Source: a virus
Reading direction: 5' to 3' (one strand)
IMG/VR virus record: IMGVR_UViG_3300046007_004363
Span: 1 to 25,608 of that record
DNA: 25,608 nucleotides
Part shown: positions 9,001-17,537 of the stretch, piece after piece
Layout of the letters: each line of letters begins with the position of its first letter
How positions within the stretch are numbered: the first letter of the stretch is position 1
The notes under the pieces: model-generated
Told to the model about the DNA's origin: nothing
The model's database searches: none
What the model saw: only the letters and a program-made list of their open reading frames with translations
Made by a program: the position numbers and the translations under genes

Positions 9001-12000
9001 AATCAAACAGAACAACATCAGAAGAAAATTCTTTACTCGCAGACTTCAATAGACCAAAACAATTTATAGCAAGTACAACTGCTGGTTTTCATATATTTGC
9101 TCAAAAGTATGATACCAAATATATTAAGTATGCTTCGTTGTATGATTGGGATGGTGTTCCTGATAAAACTAATTTTAGAAATCCAGTACCAGTTGATTAC
9201 TTCGATACATTTGAATCAAATAGAACTACATCTGAAGAAAATTCTTTACTTGCAAACTTTAATCGATCTAAAGATTTTATTGCAAAAACAACTGCTGGTT
9301 TTCATATATTTGCACAAAAGTATGATACAAAATATATTAAAGACGCATCAATATATGATTGGGATGGTAGAGCTGATAGAAGGAACTTCACCAATCCAAT
9401 AGCAGTAGACTTCTTTGACAATATAGGATCAGTTAGTGACTATCGTAGACGTTCTAATGTTGGTGGTGAAAACTTCTTAGACGGTGCTGGTTCAGTTAAT
9501 GGGTATAACACACGATCAAATATCGGAGGATTTGCATTCCTTAAACAGATTGGTACAAAAGATAAATTTGTTCAAAAAACTTTATCTGGTTTTGATATAT
9601 TTCCAGAACATTATGTAACACGATATATTCATGGTGCATCAAGATTTGATTGGGACGGACCAAGACAAGACGCACCAGCAGTTGATTTCATGGATACTGT
9701 TGCATCCGGCGATGTATTCATTAAAAATACATTAGGTGGTGGCGACTATCTACGTGGAATTATTGCTTTAGGTAATTTACCAGTAAGAACTTTTCAAGGT
9801 GGAAATAAATCTAGATTAGATTATAGTTTATCAGGATATACACATAGTGGTTTCACTACTTTTGCACAAATATATGATACACAATATACCTTTAAAGTAG
9901 ATAGGTTTGGTTGGGTTGGTGGTGTGGATAGAATTGGATTATCAAATCCTATTCCAGTTAATTTCTTTGACAACCATGTAACAATAAGTAATGGTTCGGA
10001 TTCTGTTGCTTATGATAATGAGAGTAGACCTGGAACAGTTCCAAGTCAAGCAACAGTAATAAACGGACAGCGTAGGGGATATGGAGAAATAAATCCTGGT
10101 TCGATATTATTTCAACTTGGAAAAATAAGCACAAAGGATCAATTTATTGCAAAGACAACTGCTGGTTTCCATATACTTGCTCAGAGATACGATTCAAAAT
10201 ATGTTTGGGATTCTTCTGTCTTTGATTGGGATGGAACAAAATTAAATGCACCAACTGTAAATTATTTTAACGATAGATACGGAGACGGTTTCCGTAAATT
10301 TGCAATAGAATTAGTATCTGATTTAAAACCAGATAGTGGTAGATTCAATTGGGCAGGTTCAAGACCAGATGCTCCAGCAGTTTCATATTTTCCACAATTA
10401 CAACCTAAAACTGATCATGCAAGAAAGATAGCTATTTTTAGTAATCAAACTGAACCAACAAGTCCTGTGATTACAATAGGGGAGGATGCAGTTGTTCCAC
10501 CTGAATTGTTTAAAAAATCTGGATTGTCTCCTGGATTTAGAAGATTTTTCATAAACAAAACTCAAACTGCATATTCACCGTATCTTTCTGAATTTTCAGT
10601 TCTTGCAACTGCTAATCCATATACTAATTTTTTCCAAGCACCAAATGGTTACAAACTTTCAGGAATAAATGGATTAGAGGCAACTGATCCATCTACACTT
10701 GGAATGGTAACGGGTCTATTGACTGGTATAGGTGGGTTTATACCATATCTTGGATCATTAAATAGACCAACTAAAGATCCAAGTGTAACCGAAATTGGTC
10801 TTGGTGATTATTTATCAAGTGATAATATAAACTCATTTGATAAAGTTTTATATGATACACTAAAATTTTCGGGTGGGAAACAAAAATATAGTTCATCTGT
10901 TGTAAAACGTTCATCAATAAGAACAAAAACTTTGGGTTCAAATCTATCTTTAATAGATGCAGATATTAAAAACACAACATTTTTCTCATGGGGAAAATGG
11001 CCAGTAGCAAAAGATAAAGGATTTTTGCGTAATATGTCTCTTTTTAAAGGAACGTTATACCCAATAATTTTTGAACATTTTGATAATAGGGATCGTCCAG
11101 ATGTAGTATTTGAAGATACAATAGGTAGCATAAATTTAATAAATATATTGGGTGTTCCTGGAGGCGATTCAAACCGCAATACACGTATTACATATGGTAC
11201 TAGCACAGAGTTAAAAGTTGAACATGGTCGCGGAGATGGTCAGAGCAATTTCGATACTAATGCATACGGTTTCACACAGGGCTTAAAAGGACAGGCATTT
11301 TTAGATGCTCTTTTGCCACACTCTTTGGGAAAAAGACCTTGGTCTTCTGCAATCGGTAATAGTTTGTATTCAACATTACAAAATCAATATCCAATTTATA
11401 CATTTGATGCAAATTCAAGATTTTATGGTTATCGTAGACCTAGCAATTCAAATCCAGCGGAACCTGTACTTGATAATGTTGATCAATTCGGTGCAAAATT
11501 TGCAGATGTTTCGATATACAGAACGGGTGCAGGTGGACCATATGAGAAAATGTTAAAGAATGGATTTTGGGTTCAACCTGAAAATGTTAATAATTCGGAT
11601 CAAATACAACCTGGTGCAGTAAATACTCGTCCTGGTTATCATGGAACAAAAGGATATGAAAGGTTTGGTAGAGGCGGTAATTCTGAAACAGGATTTTTCA
11701 GAATAGATGAAAATTCAGAAAATTTAGTTAGACAATATGGTTATATTGGTCGTTGGGCTTTACAGACTGGAGAACTTGATAAACAATATAAAAAGTTTGA
11801 TTTAAGAGAAGATTCATACAATCCAGATATATTTTGGTCACAACCTTATTATGTATCTGATATAGGTGCAAATTGGGGATGGGGTGCACTTGCTTGTGGT
11901 AGAATGAGTCCAACAACTCAATTAGACAGAAGACTTGCTGATTTGCAGAGAATTGCAAAGTTTATGACATCTGGAAAAGGATTGTTATGGACATTGAAAC

Positions 12001-14987
12001 AATTTGGTATGCAGTTTATGAATCCATTTGTTGATACATGGGGTGAACCTTTCGATCTTTTTGAACAGAGATCTTATCAAGATATTGGTTCAAGTGAAAG
12101 AAGAATATCGGTTGTGAATAATTCTGTTCTACCTAATATATTTGATACCACAGGAGATCCGGTTGGTCCCAATAGTGGATTGGGATCAGGTGGTTCTATT
12201 TTTATGCCACCCCCAACAATGTTGTATAATCCATTATCTACTTTAATAAGTACAGTTGGTTCCGGTATAGGTTTACATTGGCAAAGACACTGGAAATCTG
12301 CAGGATTTGGGTTTGGTGGTGCACATCAATGGGTTCCAAATTATCGAGAACAAGTGGCAACTGCAACTATGTCAGCTGGTGTGGAACAATCAAGAACATC
12401 TTTTCAAAATCCGTTAGCAAATAGACCAAACATGGGCAATCTCTCAGGAGATCCAGCAGGCACAAGACGTATTCCTGATGATTTAAACCAACATTATGAG
12501 GCACAAACCACTTATAGAAATAAAACCGGGTTTATCAATCAAAATATCGGCGGAATAGATTACAAAGAAAAATCATTCCATAGAAAATCAAATGGTACTT
12601 GGGAGACTCCTGCTCCTGATCAATCACAATGGTATTCATTACAAAACGAAACTCCAGGAAATGGGCGAGGTAATGCTACTGGAAGTCCCGTTGCATCAGG
12701 ACACGGTGCATCTTTGGATTATTTTGAAGAACCAAGAAGAACTAACCCAATAACACGCCAACGTAGATATAATAGATTGATTGGTTTAATGAAAGAATTA
12801 TTACCACAATCTTTTTCACCAAATCTTGTTGCTGATAGAGATGGTAGAACACAACAATATGGTCCACCTGCACCTGGATCACAAACAGGAACAACATCAA
12901 CTCAACCAGAGATAAATTCCGATCTGAGAGTAAGGGCAAACGCTGCGTTGATTGCAACTAATAGAACAAGACTGTCTGATGCGGAGATAGTAAGACTGTC
13001 ATCAAATTTTGGTGGACCTGGTTCATTCTTTGGTATAGGTGGAACCAGTATAAACAAATCAAGACACAAACTACTTGGAACATATACAACTTCTCCTCTT
13101 TTAAATAAAGATTTAGTTGAAGAAGGAAAACAAAGAGAAACATTCTTTGCATTAGATTTCTATGCAACATATAAAGATAGATTGTTAAAGTTAAAACCAA
13201 CTATAAATTCTGCATTTCCAAATGGTAATGAATTGGGTGGTGATTTGTATGCAATAACAACTGGATTAAAAACTAGAGATTTAGGAAGAAATAATGGAAT
13301 ATACAGTGCAAATCCGTTAAAGGATCCTAATGATCCAAACAATCCTATTGTTGGCGAAAATATAACAATACAACCAATAACTGCTCGTAAAATAAATGCA
13401 ATTGCCACGAATAGAAATGATCTCATGTTTACATACGAAAGTTCCGAAAACAGATTGAGAAACTCTACCGTAAATGAACTGCGAACACAAAAAGGTGGTG
13501 GTGCATCAATGACTGGTGTTAATCCAAAAATTAAAGATTATTTTACAAGTGATATTAAAAAATTTAAAGTGTCAAATTATTTACATAAACACACTTATGA
13601 TTCAACATCTACATTAAGACCAGGAACATCACCAAACATTTGGCTAAATCCAAGTTGGACACCAAATAGAAGTAGAAAATTCAATGATTTTAGATGGGAT
13701 ATAGAGGATATAAATTCAACTTATTCTCCACCAAATTCTCCAAGAAACACAACTGGATGGAACAATTTAATATCTATGAAATTTTCTACACATCCTGCTA
13801 TTTCTGATTACAAAAAAAATAATTTAGAAGATAAGTTTGGTTTAGGAAAACACGGAGAACCTGGTTCTGATAGAGGAAATCCAAGAGTAACAAATATAGT
13901 GTATACCAAAGTTCAAACAGCTCTCGGTTCGACTAATGCAGGACTTGCAGCTATTGCTGGAAATTTAGCAACAACTCCTGCTGCTGGTGCTACCAGAAAT
14001 GGAACATCATTTTCAACATATTCTGTTCCAGTTTTAAAAAATCAAGGAGCTGGTCCTGGTATTCCAACAAACGTATTTCGCGGAGATAGAATAAATATAA
14101 TAGATTACAAACGTGCTAATTTTCCTCTAACACATGATTTGGTTTATGAAAAAGGATTATTTAATAATCCAAGCTTACCTGGAACAGATGATCTTATAGA
14201 ATTTTATTTTTCAAGTATAGTATTAGATGGTCATAATTACTGTCCTGCAGAAGTAATTGTTTTTAGAGCCATATTTGATAGTATAACTGACAATCATAAA
14301 CCATCATGGTCTGCTGTAAAATATATGGGTAGAGGTGATCCACTCTATACTTACGATGGATATGAAAGGGATGTTAGTTTTAATTTTACTGTTCACATTG
14401 GATCTCGCGATGAAATGAAAGCATCGTGGCGTAAATTGAATTATTTGGCAGGATGGACAGCACCGGAATATACTAGATCTGGATTTATTCGTGCTCCACT
14501 TTGTAGATTAAATATGGGTAATTTATTCAAAAAAATGCCAGGATATATTAGCTCATTGAGTTATACATTTGATAATACGAATGGAACATGGGAAACTGCA
14601 AATTTAGACGGAGATAGATTCAATCAAAATACAGATAGTAGTGTTGAGTTTGAAACTACACCGGGTGTATTACAATTGCCAAAAACAATACAAGTTGCTT
14701 GTTCATTTGTACCAATAGGCGTATATCGTCCTGAAAGATTTGGTGTATTCTATCCCTTATATGACGATAGTACAAATAATCCTGCAGAAATTGAAAATGG
14801 ACTTATACCAAATACAGACGATAGAGTTAATTGGTTTAAACCTTTTGATGATATATCGATTCCAACGATAGTGAATGGTGCTCTTCCTGCCGGTGCTGAT
14901 GCTGATGTTATTGCTCATCTTGCAGTTGCTCCGGGAGAAGAAGAAGATTTGGCACAAGTTACTTTAAGTAATCCACCGCCGCCATAA
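6033..14987 (+). CDS. Giant repeat-containing baseplate protein with tube-initiator-like C-terminus
   Basis: An uninterrupted 2984-codon frame starts at ATG behind AGGAAG. Residues 1-335 are polar and Asn/Gln-rich with no fold I recognise. Residues about 336-1456 hold some 19 copies of a repeat, consensus GFHxFAQxYDTKYIxxSS, then (F/Y)DWDG, a short spacer and APxVNYFD. Residues about 1460-2700 are non-repetitive, with 'GKGLLWTLKQFGMQFMNPF' and 'LYNPLSTLISTVGSGIGLHW', stretches I recall from uncultured marine phage structural proteins but cannot name. Residues about 2705-2945 contain GRGDPLYTYDGYERDVSFNF, W.KLNYLAGW, MP.YISSL and TWE, resembling tail-tube initiator/cap proteins (T4 gp48/gp54 type). 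The protein ends in SNPPPP. Lying between the tape measure gene and LysM/hub genes, it is most likely a baseplate component. It could instead be a fibre- or whisker-like surface protein attached through that C-terminal domain. The exact role is inferred. Confidence 0.65.
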   Translation: MSLLDLKSDLSKYRAETSIEEKEGPHTSVAKSSKGFATNQPITDRLLTSIPEIKKPKQIPIDERLKQSKLDDIIRKDFDEMMINSVSGLSPKNIDVNTYNLGVSSIENVASKFGQIKQEEIVNNLNTSNTLIIKSQSGNNNNDSNVNPSQFTQTVNRTEQSPNIVVNVGDANDNIIVPEIIIDGKPLSMNRENQSVIINKNLISPINNVINPNIALNKIFKPSVKENTTPNIVKDTIKEGLVVDPQTKVFRIQSGTNHFTDESELNPKGKSIQFISTSMLDSRRPLQEPDLVRYSGETVQTRDNSIYNIDNVIRTNPSGRNENPDESLYSFDNAQGVNYFDNRYFRGFSINQKSTDLVNKYSSIFGFPGSRGTSPAVNFMVDTNSTGFETFTQPRVSSYKNESSDYTFVTQRSVNFFDINGQHTNAGFTLFARALTSNYLDNVSRFTWKGKRPSAPSVNYFDVNKEKSVAGFHTFAQTYDTKFVKQSSIYDWDGKRTGSPEVNYFDINSTYTKRGFHKLAELYDSKYVRGSSIFDWDGKRRNAPAVNYFDVDSKNSQTGFHTFAQKYDSKFVAESSEFDWDGVPTNAPAINYFDLNGQFTTTGFHTFAQTYDTKYIPETSRFDWNGVRRKAPSVNYFDLSKEFTTTGFHTFARKYDTKYIPESSVFDWDGTRDKAPVVDYFDLYATNTSTGFHSFAQLYDTKFIEESSIFDWDGTRVDAPEVNYFDISGGGRSNLESTSGFVAKTTAGFHKFAQIYDTKYVRGSSIYDWDGDKQSAPAVNYFDVSGTSRTASEQNSLLAQFNVPRRFTANTLGGFHTFAQKYDTKYITESSEYNWDGTRNNAPEVNYFDIAQTNRTISEFTGGFRSFTTAGFHKFAQLYDSKYIKDSSRYDWDGRADRKNFRNPIPVDYFDNPNANARRFGTQFIINTPNDYRAGIMTVGTKDKFIAKTFGGFHIFAQLYDSKYIPESSRFDWDGTKDRAPSVNYFDTFQSNRTTSEENSLLADFNRPKQFIASTTAGFHIFAQKYDTKYIKYASLYDWDGVPDKTNFRNPVPVDYFDTFESNRTTSEENSLLANFNRSKDFIAKTTAGFHIFAQKYDTKYIKDASIYDWDGRADRRNFTNPIAVDFFDNIGSVSDYRRRSNVGGENFLDGAGSVNGYNTRSNIGGFAFLKQIGTKDKFVQKTLSGFDIFPEHYVTRYIHGASRFDWDGPRQDAPAVDFMDTVASGDVFIKNTLGGGDYLRGIIALGNLPVRTFQGGNKSRLDYSLSGYTHSGFTTFAQIYDTQYTFKVDRFGWVGGVDRIGLSNPIPVNFFDNHVTISNGSDSVAYDNESRPGTVPSQATVINGQRRGYGEINPGSILFQLGKISTKDQFIAKTTAGFHILAQRYDSKYVWDSSVFDWDGTKLNAPTVNYFNDRYGDGFRKFAIELVSDLKPDSGRFNWAGSRPDAPAVSYFPQLQPKTDHARKIAIFSNQTEPTSPVITIGEDAVVPPELFKKSGLSPGFRRFFINKTQTAYSPYLSEFSVLATANPYTNFFQAPNGYKLSGINGLEATDPSTLGMVTGLLTGIGGFIPYLGSLNRPTKDPSVTEIGLGDYLSSDNINSFDKVLYDTLKFSGGKQKYSSSVVKRSSIRTKTLGSNLSLIDADIKNTTFFSWGKWPVAKDKGFLRNMSLFKGTLYPIIFEHFDNRDRPDVVFEDTIGSINLINILGVPGGDSNRNTRITYGTSTELKVEHGRGDGQSNFDTNAYGFTQGLKGQAFLDALLPHSLGKRPWSSAIGNSLYSTLQNQYPIYTFDANSRFYGYRRPSNSNPAEPVLDNVDQFGAKFADVSIYRTGAGGPYEKMLKNGFWVQPENVNNSDQIQPGAVNTRPGYHGTKGYERFGRGGNSETGFFRIDENSENLVRQYGYIGRWALQTGELDKQYKKFDLREDSYNPDIFWSQPYYVSDIGANWGWGALACGRMSPTTQLDRRLADLQRIAKFMTSGKGLLWTLKQFGMQFMNPFVDTWGEPFDLFEQRSYQDIGSSERRISVVNNSVLPNIFDTTGDPVGPNSGLGSGGSIFMPPPTMLYNPLSTLISTVGSGIGLHWQRHWKSAGFGFGGAHQWVPNYREQVATATMSAGVEQSRTSFQNPLANRPNMGNLSGDPAGTRRIPDDLNQHYEAQTTYRNKTGFINQNIGGIDYKEKSFHRKSNGTWETPAPDQSQWYSLQNETPGNGRGNATGSPVASGHGASLDYFEEPRRTNPITRQRRYNRLIGLMKELLPQSFSPNLVADRDGRTQQYGPPAPGSQTGTTSTQPEINSDLRVRANAALIATNRTRLSDAEIVRLSSNFGGPGSFFGIGGTSINKSRHKLLGTYTTSPLLNKDLVEEGKQRETFFALDFYATYKDRLLKLKPTINSAFPNGNELGGDLYAITTGLKTRDLGRNNGIYSANPLKDPNDPNNPIVGENITIQPITARKINAIATNRNDLMFTYESSENRLRNSTVNELRTQKGGGASMTGVNPKIKDYFTSDIKKFKVSNYLHKHTYDSTSTLRPGTSPNIWLNPSWTPNRSRKFNDFRWDIEDINSTYSPPNSPRNTTGWNNLISMKFSTHPAISDYKKNNLEDKFGLGKHGEPGSDRGNPRVTNIVYTKVQTALGSTNAGLAAIAGNLATTPAAGATRNGTSFSTYSVPVLKNQGAGPGIPTNVFRGDRINIIDYKRANFPLTHDLVYEKGLFNNPSLPGTDDLIEFYFSSIVLDGHNYCPAEVIVFRAIFDSITDNHKPSWSAVKYMGRGDPLYTYDGYERDVSFNFTVHIGSRDEMKASWRKLNYLAGWTAPEYTRSGFIRAPLCRLNMGNLFKKMPGYISSLSYTFDNTNGTWETANLDGDRFNQNTDSSVEFETTPGVLQLPKTIQVACSFVPIGVYRPERFGVFYPLYDDSTNNPAEIENGLIPNTDDRVNWFKPFDDISIPTIVNGALPAGADADVIAHLAVAPGEEEDLAQVTLSNPPPP
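7038..10400 (+). repeat. Array of about 19 in-frame coding repeats (basic period 132 nt)
   Basis: The GF(H) start of each unit lies at 7071, 7191, 7311, 7443, 7575, 7707, 7839, 7971, 8103, 8274, 8472, 8643, 8886, 9084, 9297, 9588, 9849, 10164 and 10287. From 7311 to 8103 the spacing is exactly 132 nt (44 codons). Afterwards it lengthens to 171-315 nt, because extra modules sit between units, and then shortens to 123. All spacings are multiples of three. The first and last units are the most diverged. Neighbouring copies at about 9000-9130 and 9210-9345 remain very similar in DNA, which suggests fairly recent duplication. Confidence 0.9.
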
Positions 14988-15000
14988 TTTTTTACAATTT

Positions 15001-15010
15001 TATATTTATA
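15001..15010 (+). promoter_or_regulatory. Candidate late promoter (TATATTTATA) before LysM/hub genes
   Basis: TATATTTATA lies 37 nt before the ATG at 15048 in a short T-rich gap. No stable terminator hairpin is visible between the giant gene and this element. Confidence 0.5.
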
Positions 15011-15047
15011 TTTAAACACATTGTTATCAATATAATTCTAGGATTAA

Positions 15048-15383
15048 ATGGAAAATCGTTACAAATCTTGTAATATAGTAACTGGTTCAAGAAAATTAGA
15101 ATCAAATGGAAACCAAACCACAGTATCTAGGTTATCAACAACATTTTACCCAAACCTAGATACAGGTGGTGATAATATGATTCTTTCACAACCAGGCGAT
15201 AGATTGGATTTAATTGCAAAAGAATACTATGGAGATGAAACATTTTGGTTTGTTATAGCAGTTTCTAACAATTTAGGTAGAGGGACATTATATGTTCCAC
15301 CTGGTACATTACTTCGTATACCAAGATACTCTGAATATAGTGGTATTGCTTCGCTTGTTCAATCATTTAATGAGGAGAGATAA
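15048..15383 (+). CDS. LysM-like baseplate protein (T4 gp53-like)
   Basis: This is a 111-aa protein. Residues about 43-98 read 'SQPGDRLDLIAKEYYGDETF', then 'WFVIAVSNNLGRGTLYVPPG' and 'LLRIPR'. This is the LysM-type pattern (D.L..IA...YGD...W..IA..N......G..L.IP) used in small baseplate proteins such as T4 gp53 and P2 gpX, where it binds other baseplate parts rather than necessarily peptidoglycan. It is shorter than T4 gp53. AGGA precedes the ATG, and the next gene begins 3 nt after the stop, so the two are surely co-translated. Its place between a tube-initiator-like domain and the hub gene fits a baseplate wedge or hub connector. The exact T4 equivalent is uncertain. Confidence 0.72.
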   Translation: MENRYKSCNIVTGSRKLESNGNQTTVSRLSTTFYPNLDTGGDNMILSQPGDRLDLIAKEYYGDETFWFVIAVSNNLGRGTLYVPPGTLLRIPRYSEYSGIASLVQSFNEER

Positions 15384-15386
15384 TTT

Positions 15387-17537
15387 ATGCCAGTAGTGGG
15401 AGGAAGACACGTAAACCCTTTTTATAGGCAGGTTGATCCTTATGTTGTAAATGAATTAAATGCTAGAGGAAACATACATGGTCAAAGAGTTAGGGGTGCA
15501 TCTAGAAGTGCAACTGCTGGAACTGGTGGTGGTGATGCTGCTAGGAATTTGAATTGGGGATATGGAAAAAAATCTTGGTGTAGAATATACTCACCAACCA
15601 CTGGCATTGTTTTAGGAACAGCTGGTTCATCGGTTATGAGTACAAGAAACGGTGATCTTACATTGTATAGTGCAGCAAGAAATGTTCCAAGATACCCATT
15701 ATTACAAAGTCTAGATGTCAATAATGAGGGAACAATGGGATCTTTATTGAAAGGTAAATTTACATTTACAATATATCCTAGAATAACTACTAATGGATTT
15801 GTATTGGATCGTATAGAAGATGCATTTTTTACACCTGGTGCAGAAGTAAATGTAAATTGGGGATGGAGTGTAACAGCCGCAAGTGCACAGGCATGTACCG
15901 GAAAATTTACAGGAATAATATACAATTTCAATTGGAGCGTTAATCCTGATTTATCAATAACAGCAGATTGTTCAATAGTTTCGGCAGCAACTATTTCAAC
16001 TGGTATGTCAGGTGACGTTAATACCGGTAATGATCCAAATGATACACCTGTCACAATCGGAACAAACCCTTTACCTGGACCTAATATCGCATCAGTTATA
16101 GATAAAGATTTGGCAGGTGGTCCTGGATTTGCAGCAACCTTTGGGCAGGCACCTATGACACAAACATATATTGGTTTTGCCGGTACGTCCACACAAATGA
16201 TGGAGTATTATGCTATAGGTTTACCATTTCAACCAACGGAACCAGAATCAACTGGTAATACAGATCCCGGAGCCCAAAATCAGGGGGCAGCCCAATTAGC
16301 AGCTGCACGTCCAGTTACCCCTCCGGTGCCAAAACCTTTTTATTATACTAAACTTCAAACTGTTGTAGAATTTATCAATAAGGCAATAGATCAACTTGAA
16401 ACAGGCACTGCAGGTCCACCAGGACGTCCACCAGCGATTGGACCTGATGATGTGATGAAAAGACTTTTTAGAGTACAGGTTTACGGTAATTATACTGCAT
16501 GGAATGATCAAATAAGATCTGCGTTCCCTGTTGATGTATTTTTTCCAGATGACATAATGGGTGAATATGGTGGTTCGTCACCATTTACTGCACCTGCACC
16601 ACTTAGATCTCAGCCAGGAAGTATCGCACCTCCTGGAGTTCTTAACGGTGGTAACATCGCAATAGGTGAGATACTAATTGGAACCGATTTTTTGAAAAAA
16701 ACATATAAAGAATTTGTTGCAGAAAATGCTGCAAATATATCTCATAAAAATTTAACAAGTTTTTTTGAAACAATATGTAAAAGAATAAATTATGCAACAG
16801 GTGATGTTTACCAATTATCTCCTGTACTTTTTGAGACGGAAGATTTATCGGGTTTAACACCGCAAGGTGTAAGGGATCCGACTCCGGCTATACTGTCAAT
16901 AGAAGACACTAATTTAACTAACGAGGCAACTGCTACATCAGCAGTTGTTCCCTATCCATTCCGCGTTGATATAAGTGCAGCTATAATTAGAAATGCATCA
17001 ATATCATGTAAACCACCCGCAGCATCAGCCGCTGCCGCATATACGGCAGCAAGAGCTGAGACATCTCGAACAAGTAAACCAACCAATTCTGATGTTAAAG
17101 TTAGCCCAACTGCTGGTACTGGAGTACCCGCACCATCTGCTCAAATGACTGGTAATCAAAGATCCGCTGCTACCGATTTAACAGCTAAAATCGCAAATGC
17201 TTTAACCGATGGTTTTAACAATGCATGGGGTGAACAGTATAGAGGATTGATTACAAAATGGAAAAAAACTTTAGTTGCATCTAGTCCAGGTGGTGCAGGG
17301 TCAGCAAATGGTCATTGGATGAAAAAGGCGGTATATCCAATAGATTTAACATTGACCATAGATGGTATTATGGGATTTAAATTTGGAGACACCATTCAAT
17401 GTTTTGCAATACCTGCAAGATATAATCAAGATCCTTGGAACATAGTCTTTACTGTAACTAAAATAAGTCATAAAATAGATGCTGGTGCATGGACAACCAC
17501 TTTAAATACAAAAGCTCGTGTTAGTATGGGTGGATAA
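15387..17537 (+). CDS. Baseplate hub protein (gp27/gpD-like)
   Basis: This is a 716-aa protein. Residues about 100-165 read 'PRYPLLQSLDVNNEGTMGSL', then beta strands and 'FFTPGAEVNVNWGW', a pattern of hub proteins that form the top of the cell-puncturing device. The last 65 residues read 'PIDLTLTIDGIMGFKFGDTI', then 'PARYNQ...FTVTKISHKID' and 'WTTTLNTKARV'. This matches the C-terminal strand set of phage late-control gene D / hub proteins. Between them is a Pro/Ala/Gln-rich linker (about residues 275-315) and a region I do not recognise. No lysozyme or peptidase motif is visible. GGAGAG lies before the ATG. The stop codon overlaps the next start (TAATG). Confidence 0.75.
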   Translation: MPVVGGRHVNPFYRQVDPYVVNELNARGNIHGQRVRGASRSATAGTGGGDAARNLNWGYGKKSWCRIYSPTTGIVLGTAGSSVMSTRNGDLTLYSAARNVPRYPLLQSLDVNNEGTMGSLLKGKFTFTIYPRITTNGFVLDRIEDAFFTPGAEVNVNWGWSVTAASAQACTGKFTGIIYNFNWSVNPDLSITADCSIVSAATISTGMSGDVNTGNDPNDTPVTIGTNPLPGPNIASVIDKDLAGGPGFAATFGQAPMTQTYIGFAGTSTQMMEYYAIGLPFQPTEPESTGNTDPGAQNQGAAQLAAARPVTPPVPKPFYYTKLQTVVEFINKAIDQLETGTAGPPGRPPAIGPDDVMKRLFRVQVYGNYTAWNDQIRSAFPVDVFFPDDIMGEYGGSSPFTAPAPLRSQPGSIAPPGVLNGGNIAIGEILIGTDFLKKTYKEFVAENAANISHKNLTSFFETICKRINYATGDVYQLSPVLFETEDLSGLTPQGVRDPTPAILSIEDTNLTNEATATSAVVPYPFRVDISAAIIRNASISCKPPAASAAAAYTAARAETSRTSKPTNSDVKVSPTAGTGVPAPSAQMTGNQRSAATDLTAKIANALTDGFNNAWGEQYRGLITKWKKTLVASSPGGAGSANGHWMKKAVYPIDLTLTIDGIMGFKFGDTIQCFAIPARYNQDPWNIVFTVTKISHKIDAGAWTTTLNTKARVSMGG

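Noticed and set aside
7038-10400. Regular 132-nt repeats as a possible CRISPR array or satellite
   Set aside because: Units are in frame inside one open gene, vary mostly at third codon positions, and lack short identical repeats with unique spacers.
6033-14987. Giant frame as an assembly error joining several genes
   Set aside because: The frame is open for 2984 codons with consistent codon use and in-frame repeats. No internal Shine-Dalgarno/start pair or promoter-like element was noticed at domain borders.
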